DNA of 64,000 bases from an uncultured Psychroserpens sp. (GTDB taxonomy: Bacteria; Bacteroidota; Bacteroidia; Flavobacteriales; Flavobacteriaceae): the NCBI RefSeq assembly GCF_947500255.1, contig NZ_CANMRL010000001.1:806001-870000 (forward strand), given 5' to 3'. Both the position numbers and the translations under genes were made by a program. Within the stretch, counting starts at the first letter, position 1. Each line of letters starts with the position of its first letter. The notes under the pieces were generated by a model. It searched no databases. It had not been told where the DNA came from and saw nothing but the letters and a program-made list of their open reading frames with translations. This document shows positions 45,291-53,838 of this stretch, piece after piece.

Positions 45291-47690
45291 TTACTCTGTA
45301 CGTAATGATTTTACTGGATTAGCAGTTGCAGCTTTAATCGCTTGAAAACTTACTGTAATTAGCGTGATTATTAATGCGCCAAAACATGCTATTGCAAACA
45401 CGTCCCAACCAACAGATGTACGATAACTAAACTTTTGTAACCATTGTCCCATAACGTAATATGCTAAAGGAGAAGCTACAATAAGTGAAATGATTACAAG
45501 TGTTATAAAGTCTTTTGAAAGTAATAACCAAAGCTGACTTATCGATGCTCCTAATACTTTTCTAACTCCAATTTCTTTAGTGCGCTGTTCTGCCACAAAA
45601 GATGCTAGCCCAAATAAGCCAAGACAACTAATAAAAATGGCTAATACCGTAAAAACTCTGGCTAGACTAGCTATACGTTCTTCTGCTCTAAATTTTTGAC
45701 CATATTCCTCATCCACAAATTGATAGTCAAATGGTGTATTAGGAAAGTTCTTTTTAAATACGTTTTCTATGAGAGCTAGATTTTCACTTGTACTTTTTTC
45801 AGGATTTAATCTAAGGTTATAGAATGCAATATTGCCATATTGTTCAAAAACATACATCGCTTGTTTTACAGGTTGATATGGAGATTGCACAATCATATCA
45901 TCTATAACACCTATAATTTTCAAAGGTGTGAATGGGTCTTCGGTATCAGAATCTCTAATGTACATCCCTATAGGATTTGTTAATCCCATATATTTTGCTG
46001 CTGTTTTATTTAGAATAACAGCATTAGAATCTGTTGCGAATTCACGAGAAAACCCTCTTCCTTCAATTAGTGTTAAACCTAAGGTTTTTACAAAATCGTA
46101 ATTAACCGAAGTATGCGCTAAATCCTCTTGAAATCCAACAGGTTTACCATCCCATGTATAACCGCTTCGATTGGACCATACATTTGTTGTAGGACTACTC
46201 ATGGTTGTCATACTCATTGCGCCACCAGAAGCTACAAACTGTGTTCGCATTGTTTCATGTTTTCCTACAAACTCTGAGCTCATTACAGGAATTTGAATTA
46301 AGCCTTCTCTTTCATAACCCACAGGTCTATCCTTGCTGAATTGAATTTGATTCATAACAACTAAAGTTCCTATAATTAAAGCAATAGATACTGTAAATTG
46401 AGTGACAACTAGGACTTTTCTTGGTAACGAAGAATAACGCCCTGCTCTAAACGTTCCTTTTAAAACTGCAACTGGATTAAACGATGATAAATAAAGTGCC
46501 GGATAGCTTCCTGCTAAAAATGCGGTAACTATTATAAATAGTAATGAAATAGCCCAAAATTGAAAATTCTCCCAAGGAAAAACAATAGCCTTACTTGCCA
46601 AATTATTAAACCCATTTAGAAATAGAAGTACGACACCAACAGCAAAAACGAATGATAAAATAACAATTAGAAAAGATTCGCTTAAAAATTGAAAAATAAG
46701 TTGTCCGCGTTGAGATCCAATAGATTTCCTAATACCTACTTCAGTTGCTCGTTTCTCAGAGCGAGCTGTACTAAGGTTAACAAAATTAATACATGCAAGT
46801 AATAATATAAAAATACCTATAACACCAAATAACCATACATTTTCAATTCGTCCTCCAGATTGCACTCCGTTTTCAAAATCACCTCTTAAGTACCAATCCT
46901 TCATAGGAAATAAGAACATTTCTGGATTAAATTCGGCCTCATCAGGATCTCCGATTTTCTTAACATCTTTTATTTTAGCAGAAACCGCTTCCATAGTTGT
47001 ATTATCATTAATCTGAACAAACATTTGGAACGAATTATTTCCCCAAGATGTTTTCGCTCTTTCTAACCATCGTTGCGTACTTACATAATGTTTCCATGGT
47101 ATTAAATAATCCATATCGCTAAACGAATTGTTCTCTGGAATATCTTTATAAATACCAGTTACAATGAGGTCATCTTGATTATTAACTTTTACTATTTTTC
47201 CTATGGCAACATCGTCTCCAAATAAAGATGCTGCTGTAGATTGAGAAAGCATAATCGAGTTCTTCTCTTTTAAACCATCTTTTATGCCTTCAACAATATC
47301 TAGATTCAACATGTCTGTTGCGCCTTCTTGCATAGCATTTCCTTGACGATTAATATTAGTTTCACCATATTTCAGATATCTTGGTTGCTCCCAAGAAGAC
47401 ATGATGATATGCTTAAAATTGTCTGCATGATCTTGGCGTAATGCAAACTCTAGTGGTCTAGGAATTGCAGGACCAGTATCGGTCTCATTATTATTGGTTT
47501 CATGCTGAAAAACTTGTGCGATAGTAACTTTATCATCAAAGTAATCGTTGTAACTAAGCTCATCAAAAATCCAAAGTCCAATAAGCATAGTAGCCGCCAT
47601 TCCGATCGCTAAACCCGAAATATTTATAAATGAATACACCTTATTTTTAAGAAGGTTTCTAAACGCTATTTTGAAATAATTTTTAAGCAT
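45291..47690 (-). CDS. ABC transporter permease, FtsX/MacB type (first of five)
   Basis: A 799-residue protein, first of the permease array. Start MLKNYFKIAFRNLLKNKVYSFINISGLAIGMAATML; central helices FGVIGIFILLLACINFVNLSTARSEKRATEVGIRKSIGSQ; C-terminal core ASFVAEQRTKEIGVRKVLGASISQLWLLLSKDF; end TANPVKSLRTE. The first periplasmic core resembles that of the fifth copy (KHII or KHVV then SS; FENG then a GG motif). A 128-bp gap with a strong inverted repeat separates it from the ATPase gene. Confidence 0.88.
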   Translation of the reverse strand: MLKNYFKIAFRNLLKNKVYSFINISGLAIGMAATMLIGLWIFDELSYNDYFDDKVTIAQVFQHETNNNETDTGPAIPRPLEFALRQDHADNFKHIIMSSWEQPRYLKYGETNINRQGNAMQEGATDMLNLDIVEGIKDGLKEKNSIMLSQSTAASLFGDDVAIGKIVKVNNQDDLIVTGIYKDIPENNSFSDMDYLIPWKHYVSTQRWLERAKTSWGNNSFQMFVQINDNTTMEAVSAKIKDVKKIGDPDEAEFNPEMFLFPMKDWYLRGDFENGVQSGGRIENVWLFGVIGIFILLLACINFVNLSTARSEKRATEVGIRKSIGSQRGQLIFQFLSESFLIVILSFVFAVGVVLLFLNGFNNLASKAIVFPWENFQFWAISLLFIIVTAFLAGSYPALYLSSFNPVAVLKGTFRAGRYSSLPRKVLVVTQFTVSIALIIGTLVVMNQIQFSKDRPVGYEREGLIQIPVMSSEFVGKHETMRTQFVASGGAMSMTTMSSPTTNVWSNRSGYTWDGKPVGFQEDLAHTSVNYDFVKTLGLTLIEGRGFSREFATDSNAVILNKTAAKYMGLTNPIGMYIRDSDTEDPFTPLKIIGVIDDMIVQSPYQPVKQAMYVFEQYGNIAFYNLRLNPEKSTSENLALIENVFKKNFPNTPFDYQFVDEEYGQKFRAEERIASLARVFTVLAIFISCLGLFGLASFVAEQRTKEIGVRKVLGASISQLWLLLSKDFITLVIISLIVASPLAYYVMGQWLQKFSYRTSVGWDVFAIACFGALIITLITVSFQAIKAATANPVKSLRTE

Positions 47691-47734
47691 GATTTCTAAA
47701 GATTACTATTCGTTTTTGATTGATTTGGTTTCAA

Positions 47735-47780
47735 CACTTCAGTATAATTGATTTGATTGGTTAGTGTTTATACTGAAGTG
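47735..47780. repeat. Inverted repeat between the ATPase and first permease genes
   Basis: Perfect 13-bp arms CACTTCAGTATAA (47735-47747) and TTATACTGAAGTG (47768-47780), 20-nt loop. There is no following T-run on the minus strand. It could be an mRNA hairpin setting the ratio of ATPase to permease transcripts, or an operator. Confidence 0.55.
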
Positions 47781-47818
47781 ACTTCACCTAGTTGATTGAT
47801 TTGATTGATGGTATTGTT

Positions 47819-48505
47819 TTAAGCCAGAATATTCTCTGTTACTTTTTGACCGTCTAACATTCTAATAATACGATGGCTATATTTCGCGTCATGTTCACTA
47901 TGCGTCACCATAATGATAGTTGTACCTGCTTCATTTAAATCTATAAGCAAGTCCATAACTTCATTACCATTAGTACTATCTAAGTTTCCTGTTGGTTCAT
48001 CTGCTAGAATTAATTTTGGATTATTAACTACTGCTCGGGCAACTGCTACACGTTGCTGTTGACCACCAGATAATTGCTGAGGAAAGTGATTTCTACGATG
48101 CATAATTTGCATTTTTTCCAAAACTTCTTCAACTTTCTTCTTTCGTTCTGAAGGTTTAACACCTGTATAGATTAATGGTAATTCTACATTTTCAAAAACA
48201 GTAAGCTCGTCAATAAGGTTAAAGCTTTGGAATACGAAACCTATATTATGTTTACGCAACTCTGAACGTTTTCGTTCATTATAACCAGCGACTTCTTGAC
48301 CATTAAACATAAAACTACCTCCATCTGGATCATCCAATAAGCCTAAGATGTTTAATAATGTAGATTTCCCACAACCTGAGGGTCCCATTATCGCAACAAA
48401 CTCGCCTTCTTTAACACCAAAGGATAATTTATTTAAAGCAATAGTCTGAACTTCTTCTGTTCTGTAAAATTTCTCTAAATCCGTAATCTGTATCATTGTA
48501 TTCAT
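47819..48505 (-). CDS. MacB/LolD-type ABC transporter ATPase
   Basis: A 228-residue ATPase with full motifs: Walker A GPSGCGKST, Q-loop FVFQSFNLIDELTVFENVELPL, signature [14 protein letters not shown], Walker B LILADEPTG, D-loop NLDS, and H-loop IIMVTHSEHD. It is the second gene of the adaptor-ATPase-permease operon and precedes the five permeases. It probably serves as the motor of the tripartite MacAB-TolC-like complex. The gap to the adaptor stop is 23 bp. Confidence 0.9.
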   Translation of the reverse strand: MNTMIQITDLEKFYRTEEVQTIALNKLSFGVKEGEFVAIMGPSGCGKSTLLNILGLLDDPDGGSFMFNGQEVAGYNERKRSELRKHNIGFVFQSFNLIDELTVFENVELPLIYTGVKPSERKKKVEEVLEKMQIMHRRNHFPQQLSGGQQQRVAVARAVVNNPKLILADEPTGNLDSTNGNEVMDLLIDLNEAGTTIIMVTHSEHDAKYSHRIIRMLDGQKVTENILA

Positions 48506-48528
48506 TTTTTAATTGATTGTCTTCTATT

Positions 48529-49779
48529 CTATTTTAAAATAAGTTCTTCAACGTCTCCAAAAGAGTCATAACTAGACGTTATAACCTTATCTCCTGGATT
48601 TAATCCTTCAAGAACTTCATAATATTCTGTATTTTGACTGCCTAATCTTACATCTACTTTATAGGCTGTAGATCCATCTTCAGTTACTTTAAACATCCAG
48701 TTACCTCCTGTTTTTTGAAAGAAACCACCTTTGGCAACTAATAAAGCTTCTTTCTCGGCACTAAGTGCAACACGTATCTGAAGGTTTTGCCCTCTTCTAA
48801 TACCTTCAGGGACTTCACCTTCAAACTTCATATCAACTTGAAAACGGCCATTAGTTACTTGAGTAAATACTTTCTTAATGACTAAAGTGTAGGTTTTATT
48901 ATTAAGTGTAAATGTTCCTGTTTGTCCATTGTAAATTCTAGAAATATAGTGCTCATCGATATCGACTCTTACTTTATACCCACTAGTAACATCTACTTGA
49001 CCTAATCGTGTTCCTTTATTTATGGATTGTCCTATTTCGGCATCTAAAGATGTTAACTGGCCATCAATTGGTGCGCGTACTACTAGGTCTCCTACTTTTT
49101 TTCGCATTAATTCTAAAGCACTTTGTGTTCTAGCATAAGAACTTTTAGCTTGATTTATTTCAAGTTTTGAAGAGATAGAATCTTCAGATAATACTTGTTT
49201 AGCCAATTTCATACGTTCTTTCTGGTAATCGAAATTATTTTTAGACGATTCGAAATCCATTCTTCCAATAGCACCTTTATCATATAATCTTTTGTTTAGC
49301 GTATATACACGTTCTGCTTCAATAAGGCTATTCTCAACATCTGTAAATTGATTTTGTCTATTAATAGTATTCTGGCGTGCTGCATTTTGAGAGATTTGCA
49401 TCTGTGTTAGTAGATTATAAACTGACGTTTCTTGATTGACCAGACTTAATTCTAAATCTGTATTTGATAAGCGAAGAATTGGCTCTCCTTTCTTCATCAT
49501 CGCGCCATCTTCTACAAATTTTTCTTCAACACGACCACCTTCTAAAGCATCTAGATAAATTGTCGTAATTGGTAATACAATACCATTCACTGGAATATTC
49601 TCTTGAAATACATCTTTACTAACAGTATGAATAGAAATTCGTTCCTTTTCAACGTTCAATTTAGAACCACCAGAAGTTTGAACAATAACATAAACTATTA
49701 AGGCAACAATAATTAAAACACCAGTAATGAGTCCCAGTTTTTGCTTTGAAAATTTTTTCTTTTTAATTGGTAGGTCCAT
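48529..49779 (-). CDS. HlyD/MacA-type periplasmic adaptor
   Basis: A 416-residue protein with one N-terminal membrane helix (about 14-34, LGLITGVLIIVALIVYVIV). It has split lipoyl halves (LDALEGGRVEEKFVEDGAMMKKGEPILRLSN; VRAPIDGQLTSLDAEIGQSINKG), a helical hairpin between them (about 95-220), and beta-barrel and membrane-proximal domains. The start at 49779 is preferred over an upstream one because MDLPIKKKKFSKQK directly precedes the helix. It links inner-membrane permeases to TolC. The promoter region has the sigma-54-like element and enhancer dyad. Confidence 0.88.
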   Translation of the reverse strand: MDLPIKKKKFSKQKLGLITGVLIIVALIVYVIVQTSGGSKLNVEKERISIHTVSKDVFQENIPVNGIVLPITTIYLDALEGGRVEEKFVEDGAMMKKGEPILRLSNTDLELSLVNQETSVYNLLTQMQISQNAARQNTINRQNQFTDVENSLIEAERVYTLNKRLYDKGAIGRMDFESSKNNFDYQKERMKLAKQVLSEDSISSKLEINQAKSSYARTQSALELMRKKVGDLVVRAPIDGQLTSLDAEIGQSINKGTRLGQVDVTSGYKVRVDIDEHYISRIYNGQTGTFTLNNKTYTLVIKKVFTQVTNGRFQVDMKFEGEVPEGIRRGQNLQIRVALSAEKEALLVAKGGFFQKTGGNWMFKVTEDGSTAYKVDVRLGSQNTEYYEVLEGLNPGDKVITSSYDSFGDVEELILK

Positions 49780-49806
49780 CTTTATTTTTTTTATGACACT
49801 ACATTT

Positions 49807-49826
49807 ATAGTCAAGATGATGCCAAA
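49807..49826 (-). promoter_or_regulatory. Sigma-54-like promoter element, copy 2
   Basis: The minus strand reads TTTGGCATCATCTTGACTAT, 28 bp before the adaptor start. The -24 TTGGCA is canonical; the -12 position is TGAC rather than TTGC. It is 19/20 identical to 35403-35422 and at the same 48-bp distance from the enhancer dyad. Confidence 0.5.
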
Positions 49827-49874
49827 GTTTTATTTTACTAACAATCAAGTGTTTACATATAAATGAAAAATTAA

Positions 49875-49918
49875 AAGTGTTCGATTTTGATACACTTTGT
49901 GTTCGATAGTGTACACTT
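49875..49918. promoter_or_regulatory. Enhancer-like dyad, copy 2
   Basis: AAGTGT-N11-ACACTT (49875-49897), identical to 35471-35493, followed by a second dyad TTGTGT-N10-ACACTT (49897-49918) with the perfect core AGTGTACACT. It lies between the adaptor (minus) and regulator (plus) genes. Confidence 0.6.
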
Positions 49919-49986
49919 TATATCACATAAATATTTTTGGTTTTAGAGTCTTTAGAAGCTGAATATAAAATCGTAATATTGTAGTA

Positions 49987-51339
49987 ATGGTTTTAAAAAA
50001 CGCTTCCATATTAGTCATAGATGATGATGTAGATGTCTTAACAGCATTACGCCTACTCCTAAAACCATTGGTAAGAGAGGTGGTCACCGAAAAAAACCCA
50101 AATAATATATTATCTCAAATTGAAGGTGCTTCATTCGACATTGTTATTTTGGATATGAACTTTAGTGGTTTAGTCAATACTGGTAACGAAGGTATTTTTT
50201 GGTTGAATAAAATTCAAAAACAAAATCCTGAAATATCAGTTATTCTTATGACAGCTTATGCAGACATTGATTTGGCTATAAAAGGACTTAAAGAAGGTGC
50301 TTCAGATTTCTTAATGAAACCATGGAATAATAAAAAAGTTATTGAGACCATAACAACAATTCTAAGTCAGAAGAAATCAAAGTCGGTACATAAAGAAAGT
50401 TTTAATTCTAACAGTATTGAAATTATTGGTGATAGTGATGTAATGACTGATGTTTTTGTAAAACTTAAAAAGGTAGCACCAACCGATGCTAATGTACTTA
50501 TACTAGGCGAAAATGGTACTGGTAAAGATCTAATTGCAAGAGCTCTTCATGATAATTCTAACAGAAAAAATAAGCCCTTTGTAAAAGTTGATGTAGGTGC
50601 GTTAACATCTTCTCTTTTTGAAAGCGAATTATTTGGCTACAAGAAAGGAGCTTTTACAGACGCCAGAGAAGACAGAAAAGGTCGATTTGAAGCTGCTAAT
50701 GGTGGAACCTTATTTTTGGATGAGATTGGAAATATTACCTTAGGACAACAAGTAAGATTGTTAACAGTGCTACAAAATAGGCAAGTTACACCTCTAGGAT
50801 CTAATGATTCTATCCCTATAGATATTAGGTTGATATGTGCTACAAATGTTGACCCAATAGTTTTGGCAGATGAAAAGAAGTTTCGAAAAGACTTAATTTA
50901 TAGAATCAACACCGTTGACATTACTATGCCTCCACTTAGAGATCGTGGTAAAGATATTACCGAATTGTCTCACCATTTTGTATCACTTTATGCCGAAAAA
51001 TATAATAAAAATACTTTTTCGTTTGACCCTGGTTTTATTTCAAAATTGAAAAAACATGATTTCCCTGGGAATGTAAGAGAACTTCAATATGTACTTGAAC
51101 GTGCTGTAATAATGGCAGATGGAACTGTTTTAAAACCTGATGATTTGGTATTTTCTTCCATCGAGCATTCTTCGGTAGCCTCCAATACTACCATCGCCAG
51201 CCTAAATTTGCATGACATAGAAAAAAATGCCATTCTCACGGTATTAGAAAAAAATAAAGGCAATGTATCTAAATCTGCCAAAGAATTAGGAATTACAAGA
51301 GCTGCTTTATATAGACGACTAGATAAGTATGAACTATAG
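49987..51339 (+). CDS. NtrC-family sigma-54-dependent response regulator
   Basis: A 450-residue protein with a receiver domain (phospho-acceptor Asp56 in DIVILDMNF; acidic DDD near residue 12) and an AAA+ domain with Walker A G174ENGTGK180 and Walker B GGTLFLDEIG. The sigma-54 contact loop is GAFTDA (residues 221-226) instead of GAFTGA. The C-terminus is a Fis-type DNA-binding domain (ILTVLEKNKGNVSKSAKELGITRAALYRRL). Its stop overlaps the kinase start by 11 bp. By position it is the likely activator of the adjacent efflux operons. Confidence 0.92.
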   Translation: MVLKNASILVIDDDVDVLTALRLLLKPLVREVVTEKNPNNILSQIEGASFDIVILDMNFSGLVNTGNEGIFWLNKIQKQNPEISVILMTAYADIDLAIKGLKEGASDFLMKPWNNKKVIETITTILSQKKSKSVHKESFNSNSIEIIGDSDVMTDVFVKLKKVAPTDANVLILGENGTGKDLIARALHDNSNRKNKPFVKVDVGALTSSLFESELFGYKKGAFTDAREDRKGRFEAANGGTLFLDEIGNITLGQQVRLLTVLQNRQVTPLGSNDSIPIDIRLICATNVDPIVLADEKKFRKDLIYRINTVDITMPPLRDRGKDITELSHHFVSLYAEKYNKNTFSFDPGFISKLKKHDFPGNVRELQYVLERAVIMADGTVLKPDDLVFSSIEHSSVASNTTIASLNLHDIEKNAILTVLEKNKGNVSKSAKELGITRAALYRRLDKYEL

Positions 51340-52672
51340 AGCTTACATCTTTAGACTTTTTTTTAGAATTCTACTTTTAGTTAGTGCCATACTGGCTTTA
51401 GTGTATACCATTTATAAAGATCAAACGGTGTATTCGGTTATTATAGGTATTGGGTTACTTTATCTTCTTATTAATACATATACCTTTATTAAACGCCGAT
51501 TTGTCGCTATGGACGATTTTTTTGAAGCGGTAAAATATCGTGATTTCTCAAGGTGGTTTCCAGAAGACAGAGGCCCAAAAGATATACGGTTTTTGTATAC
51601 TGGTTTTAATGAAATTAATAGAACTATAAAAGAAATCAACTCTCAGAATCAAGCGCAATATGTTTATCTACAAAAGATCTTAGAAATGGTCGATATTGGC
51701 ATCATAGCTTATAACTTAGAAACAGGTGATGTTTTGTGGGTTAATGATTCTTTTGGTGAAATATTGGATATGCCTTCCTTTAAAAACATACGATTTATTG
51801 AAAATAGAAAACCAGAACTATTCAATACTATTTTTGAAACCTATCATAGAGAACCAAACTCAATTTCTATCGCCTTACAAAATGAAAGTATCAAAATACT
51901 AATTTCTGATACGGTTTTTCAGGTTGATGATGATGCTTTTAAATTAATTGTTATTCAGGATATTGATAATACCTTAAACAAAAATGAGTCTGAATCTTGG
52001 AAGAAATTATTAAGCGTTATGACTCATGAAATCATGAATTCTATTGCTCCCATTTCATCGTTAGCAGATACACTTCAATCTAATTTACAGATAGCTATCA
52101 AACAACCTAAAGAAAGTAATCTTGAATTAGACGATTTAAATTCTGGAATAAAAACGATCAAAAATCGCAGTGATGGTTTGCTTAAATTTGCTAAAACTTA
52201 TCGCAGTTTAAGTAAGGTCACAAACCTGAATTTACAAAGGGTTAAAGTGTCTGAACTGTTTAGTAATATTCAATTGTTAATGGCGCCTTCAATTGAAGCC
52301 AAGAACATAGATATAACGTTTAAAATTTCTGGACCGAAATTAGAATTAGATATTGATACTCACCTCATTGAACAAGTTTTGATTAATCTAATATTAAATG
52401 CTGTAGATGCCTGCAAACACAAAGAAGATGCTCAAATTAAAGTATCAGCATCTCAAAATACGAGTAGAAATATTGTTTTAAAAGTATATGATAACGGAAC
52501 GGGTATTCCTCAAGATATTTTAGAAAACATCTTTGTTCCATTCTTCACAAGCAAAGCCACTGGAAGCGGAATTGGATTAAGCCTTTGTAAGCAAATTATG
52601 CTACTTCATAAAGGTAAAATACTTGTAAAGAGTTTAGAAGGAGAAGGGTCTGTCTTTAGTCTTGTGTTCTAA
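51329..52672 (+). CDS. Histidine kinase with short membrane sensor and PAS-like domain
   Basis: A 447-residue protein. Two membrane helices (about 7-25 and 31-49) with almost no periplasmic loop, then a HAMP or PAS-like region (MVDIGIIAYNLETGDVLWVND), the phospho-acceptor His233 in SVMTHEIMNSIAPISSLA, and an ATPase with N-box NLILNAVDAC, G1 DNGTGIP and G2 GSGIGLSLC. The tiny loop points to sensing in or at the membrane. It overlaps the response-regulator gene by 11 bp. It ends 5 bp from the convergent tro permease. Confidence 0.9.
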   Translation: MNYRAYIFRLFFRILLLVSAILALVYTIYKDQTVYSVIIGIGLLYLLINTYTFIKRRFVAMDDFFEAVKYRDFSRWFPEDRGPKDIRFLYTGFNEINRTIKEINSQNQAQYVYLQKILEMVDIGIIAYNLETGDVLWVNDSFGEILDMPSFKNIRFIENRKPELFNTIFETYHREPNSISIALQNESIKILISDTVFQVDDDAFKLIVIQDIDNTLNKNESESWKKLLSVMTHEIMNSIAPISSLADTLQSNLQIAIKQPKESNLELDDLNSGIKTIKNRSDGLLKFAKTYRSLSKVTNLNLQRVKVSELFSNIQLLMAPSIEAKNIDITFKISGPKLELDIDTHLIEQVLINLILNAVDACKHKEDAQIKVSASQNTSRNIVLKVYDNGTGIPQDILENIFVPFFTSKATGSGIGLSLCKQIMLLHKGKILVKSLEGEGSVFSLVF

Positions 52673-52677
52673 TGTAA

Positions 52678-53838
52678 TTAGCCTCTAAACAAAAAGAAAT
52701 CATCTTTCATGTCTTCGATCTGAGCATCTTCATTGGTAATAATATAATCTATCGCTTGAGTTGTAAACTCATCACCTTTAGACGTTAATGACACAATATT
52801 ATTATCGATAATTATCATGTTATTTTTTAAAGCTAGTTCCAAAACGGTTTTAGATCTAACTTTTTGCCAATTGATATGCTCATTTAAATGATTAACATGA
52901 CGTTCACGCTCTTCGTCATGGTTTTTTAAATGAAGTAAAAAGGTTAACAGCGACACCTCTGTGCGTTGTTGTTTTTCTCGATAAAGTACTGCGATAACAC
53001 CTTTGTTTGGAGCAAACAAATACACCAACAAAAACAATACACCGAGCATAGTGGTGATAGATCCTGCAATAGATGCGTCTAGCCAATGTGCAAACCAATA
53101 GCCTGAAATGGCACTAAATATGCCAAATGCAATAGACAGAAAGAGCATTTTCTTTAAATCTGTAGTCAATAAATAAGCCGTTGCTGCTGGAGCGATCATA
53201 AGAGCGACGACCAAAATAGCACCAACCGCATCAAAAGCTCCTACGGTTGTTATAGATGAGACTGTCATTAGTCCGTAGTGAATAATAACAGGAGAAAATC
53301 CTAATGACGCCGCCAAGCCTTTATCAAAAGTGCTCAACTTTAATTCTTTAAAAAATGCGACTAGTAATACGATAGTTATTAAAAGAATTGCTCCCACAAT
53401 CCATAATGACTTAGGTCCTAGATCTACACCAGAAACAAACAATCGATCAAAAGGTGCATAAGCTAATTCACCTAATAAAACAGCATCGACATCCAAGTGA
53501 ATGTCATCTGCATTCTTTTTAATTAGAATAACACCAATACTAAACAATGCAGGAAATACGAGACCAATAGCTGTGTCTTCCTTTACCAAACCTGTCTTTT
53601 GAATATACTCTACAAGTACAACTGTAACCACACCTGCTAAAGTGGCGAGTAAAATTAGAAGTGGCGATCCTAAATCATGAGTTATAAAAAATCCAACTAC
53701 GATTCCTGGTAGTATCGAGTGACTAATAGCATCACTAATCATAGCCATTTTCCGAAGTACTAAAAATGTTCCAGGAATAGCACAAGCAATAGCTACTAAA
53801 CTTGCAATGAGCTGTATTTCTATTTGCGCATTACTCAT
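52678..53838 (-). CDS. Metal ABC permease with C-terminal winged-helix-like extension (TroD-type)
   Basis: A 386-residue protein. The first about 275 residues are the standard ABC-3 permease of Mn/Zn/Fe systems (VLRKMAMISDAISHSILPGIVVGF, ISSTTVGAFDAVGAILVVALMIAPAATAYLL). The last about 105 residues (LTFLLHLKNHDEERERHVNHL, VLELALKNNMIIIDNNIVSLTSKGDEF) look like a DtxR-type winged helix. Typical permeases end near 280. It overlaps the preceding permease by 8 bp. Fused permease-repressor proteins are known in Chlamydia (YtgCR). Confidence 0.85.
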   Translation of the reverse strand: MSNAQIEIQLIASLVAIACAIPGTFLVLRKMAMISDAISHSILPGIVVGFFITHDLGSPLLILLATLAGVVTVVLVEYIQKTGLVKEDTAIGLVFPALFSIGVILIKKNADDIHLDVDAVLLGELAYAPFDRLFVSGVDLGPKSLWIVGAILLITIVLLVAFFKELKLSTFDKGLAASLGFSPVIIHYGLMTVSSITTVGAFDAVGAILVVALMIAPAATAYLLTTDLKKMLFLSIAFGIFSAISGYWFAHWLDASIAGSITTMLGVLFLLVYLFAPNKGVIAVLYREKQQRTEVSLLTFLLHLKNHDEERERHVNHLNEHINWQKVRSKTVLELALKNNMIIIDNNIVSLTSKGDEFTTQAIDYIITNEDAQIEDMKDDFFLFRG

